Below, one piece after another: positions 31,337 to 32,540 of a stretch of DNA of 32,540 nt. The position numbers and the translations under genes are program-made. Origin of the DNA: Cryobacterium psychrotolerans (lineage in GTDB: Bacteria; Actinomycetota; Actinomycetes; Actinomycetales; Microbacteriaceae); the NCBI RefSeq assembly GCF_900101115.1, contig NZ_FNFU01000025.1, positions 1-32,540 of the forward strand. Direction: 5' to 3'. Position 1 is the first letter of the stretch; every line of letters starts with the position of its first letter. The notes under the pieces are model-generated. The model ran no database searches, was not told where the DNA came from, and was given only the letters and a program-made list of their open reading frames with translations.

Positions 31337-31660
31337 GATCCGGGACTCGAGGCCGAGCCCGCGAACGAGTGCGGCCAGCCGCTCCGCATGTGCGGCCGTC
31401 CGTCCGACGATCTCGACGACCGTCAGGTCGAAGAGCCCGTTGAAGGCTCGGATGTGCTCCCAGGCCTGGACTCCGGTGCCGAAGACGACGAGACGATTCG
31501 CCCCCGGCGCGGCCAGTCGGCGAGCACCCATCCCGGACACAGCGGCGGTGCGCACGTTGGTCGGCGCCATACTGTCGAGGACGGCGAGCGGCCTCTGGTC
31601 ACCGCCGCCGAACAGGAGGTAGAGACCCTGGATGACCGGACGGCTGGCGCGGGCATTAGC
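31337..31660 (-). pseudogene. ornithine cyclodeaminase/mu-crystallin family, internal fragment
   Basis: The minus strand encodes RPVIQGLYLLFGGGDQRPLA, VLDSMAPTNVRTAAVSGMGA, then ANRLVVFGTGVQAWEHIRAF and VVEIVGRTAAHAERLAALV. This is the middle of an ornithine cyclodeaminase-like NAD(P) enzyme, including the G-x-G-x-Q dinucleotide-binding turn. Both ends are missing: the N-terminal substrate part before about 31660, and everything after SRI at the junction with the glyoxalase fragment near 31337. The open frame that includes it (30965-31723) is therefore chimeric. Confidence 0.65.
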
Positions 31661-31737
31661 TAGTGCGGACCGCAGGGATTCAAAGTCGCGCAATTGCGCA
31701 GGGACGTGTTGGCCTGTCACCACGCTTGTTTGCTCCC

Positions 31738-32121
31738 TCAGCCCGTTTGACTCCCGTTCTCGTCGCGTCTGCTGGTCAGTTCATACTTGGTGCCGTCGTA
31801 ACCGTCCCCGAGCCACATTCCAAAGAGAACCCGCCCCGTGACATCCACCGGGTCGACAAGGACCGTGGGTAGCTGACCGTGTCGATTCGGTTCAAGGATT
31901 ACGGTGAATGTCGGTTCCAAAGAACCCACAGAGTGCAGAGTGACGGTGGTCTGCGTGCGGGAGGTTCCGAGCACAGCACCGACTTCAACGCCATCGCGGT
32001 CGGGAATCGGGGCTCTTTGCTTGGGGCCCGACCGTTTGAGGCGTGCAGCAGAAACCCACCTGGGAAACGCGCGCGGTGCTGACTTCGGCTGAGCACTTGA
32101 CTCAATGGCGGGAAAGCTCAT
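31738..32121 (-). CDS. hypothetical protein
   Basis: A 127-residue protein starting MSFPAIESSAQPKSAPRAF with a beta-rich C-terminal half (TVTLHSVGSLEPTFTVIL, LPTVLVDPVDVTGRVLFGMW) and an Asp/Gly/Arg-rich end. It looks coding, with less GC-biased codons than the operons. I do not recognise a family. ATG 32121 lacks a strong Shine-Dalgarno and the frame is open upstream to 32217, so the start is uncertain. It may be a fragment like its neighbours. Confidence 0.4.
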   Translation of the reverse strand: MSFPAIESSAQPKSAPRAFPRWVSAARLKRSGPKQRAPIPDRDGVEVGAVLGTSRTQTTVTLHSVGSLEPTFTVILEPNRHGQLPTVLVDPVDVTGRVLFGMWLGDGYDGTKYELTSRRDENGSQTG

Positions 32122-32248
32122 TTTACATCGATCCTGTCCATTCGACGGGCGGGCCGGCTGCCCGCCCGAAGGTCCGTGCCTTTGTGGCGCCGCTCTACGA
32201 CACTCCTGCGTCTGCAAGTGGCAGGAGAACCGCTGGGCCAGAGTCCTA

Positions 32249-32540
32249 GGGCGTGTCTCCTAATCGAATCGTGATTCGTTTGGGAGGGTGGAGGGATGTC
32301 TCGTACTGCTTTGCTGACCGATCACCAGTGGGCTCGGATCGAATCGTTGATGCCGAGCTCGGATGGCAGTGCGGGGCGACCGTTCCGGGATCATCGCTCG
32401 ATCCTGGAGGGCATCATTTACCGGTTCCGGGCGGGAATTCCGTGGCGGGATCTGCCGGAGAATTTCGGTCCGTGGCAGACGGTCTGGAAACGGCATCGCC
32501 GGTTTAGCTGCGACGGGACCTGGGACAAGATCCACTCCCG
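32249..32540 (+). mobile_element. IS5-family element, left end, cut by window end
   Basis: The sequence GGGCGTGTCTCCTAA at 32249 has the look of an IS5/IS427-type terminal repeat, preceded by CTA, a possible target duplication half. A CGAATC-GT-GATTCG palindrome (32265-32278) lies between it and the transposase start. The other end of the element lies outside the window. Confidence 0.6.
32296..32540 (+). CDS. IS5-family transposase, N-terminal part
   Basis: ATG 32296, with GGAGG about six bases upstream, starts MSRTALLTDHQWARIESLMP and continues with RSILEGIIYRFRAGIPWRDL and FGPWQTVWKRHRRF, the DUF4096-type N-terminal domain of IS5/IS427 transposases. The frame is open to the last base of the window, so nothing can be said about the catalytic part or about a programmed frameshift. 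Confidence 0.85.
   Translation, partial: MSRTALLTDHQWARIESLMPSSDGSAGRPFRDHRSILEGIIYRFRAGIPWRDLPENFGPWQTVWKRHRRFSCDGTWDKIHS

Noticed and set aside
1..32540. CRISPR arrays, tRNA and rRNA genes
   Set aside because: No regularly spaced 25-40-base repeats, cas genes, tRNA cloverleaf patterns or rRNA-like stretches were noticed. The only regular repeats are the short 22-base-spaced ones at 5749-5812, which are too short and too close for CRISPR.

Overview
The window reads as high-GC actinobacterial DNA. Genes are tightly packed, many starts are GTG, four-base ATGA/GTGA gene overlaps are common, and the families present (MocR and PucR regulators, RES/Xre toxin-antitoxin, N-acylamino-acid-racemase-type enolase, REC-linked glycosyltransferase) are typical of Actinobacteria. 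A Microbacteriaceae-like host is my inference from composition and gene style; no rRNA or marker gene is present to confirm it.

Layout. Positions 1-4080 look like an accessory island with visibly less GC-rich codon use. It holds a solitary MbcA-type antitoxin, a full antitoxin/RES-toxin pair, and a P-loop ATPase of the Sll1717 type whose conserved N-terminus lies in a separate, frame-shifted small ORF. Positions 4128-5632 are a pile of gene scraps: an alpha/beta-hydrolase start, an IS3-type end, half of a processive glycosyltransferase and half of an IS701 transposase. At 5902-10587 lies an intact four-gene operon: a REC/degenerate-GGDEF/membrane glycosyltransferase, a GAF-PAS histidine kinase, a single-domain receiver and an HPt protein. 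All are joined by GTGA overlaps and preceded by 22-bp-spaced direct repeats. Positions 10773-14210 carry a MarR-like regulator, small hypotheticals and a divergent EamA exporter/MocR regulator pair.

Positions 14732-21164 form a second coherent module: a PucR-type regulator divergent from a GNAT-like acyltransferase, an N-succinyl/N-acylamino-acid racemase, and a polar-amino-acid ABC importer (lipoprotein, permease, ATPase). This fits uptake and stereo-inversion of D-amino acids through N-acyl intermediates. It is followed by decayed DNA: a fragment resembling a Pvc16/DUF4255 protein, a degenerate IS3 element and a truncated ADP-ribosylglycohydrolase.

Positions 22739-30670 (minus strand) hold a seven-gene chemosensory operon: MCP, CheW, CheA-REC, CheB, CheR with a TPR-like tail, CheW, REC-GGDEF. 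Every junction is a four-base overlap. The gene content matches the proteobacterial Wsp surface-sensing pathway, whose output is cyclic di-GMP rather than flagellar control. The CheB receiver has lost its phospho-acceptor Asp. The window ends in more scraps (a glyoxalase fragment fused tail-to-tail with an ornithine-cyclodeaminase fragment), a hypothetical gene and the start of an IS5-family element cut by the window end.

The main biological theme is signalling to the cell surface: a c-di-GMP-producing chemosensory array and, separately, a phosphorelay ending on a polysaccharide synthase.
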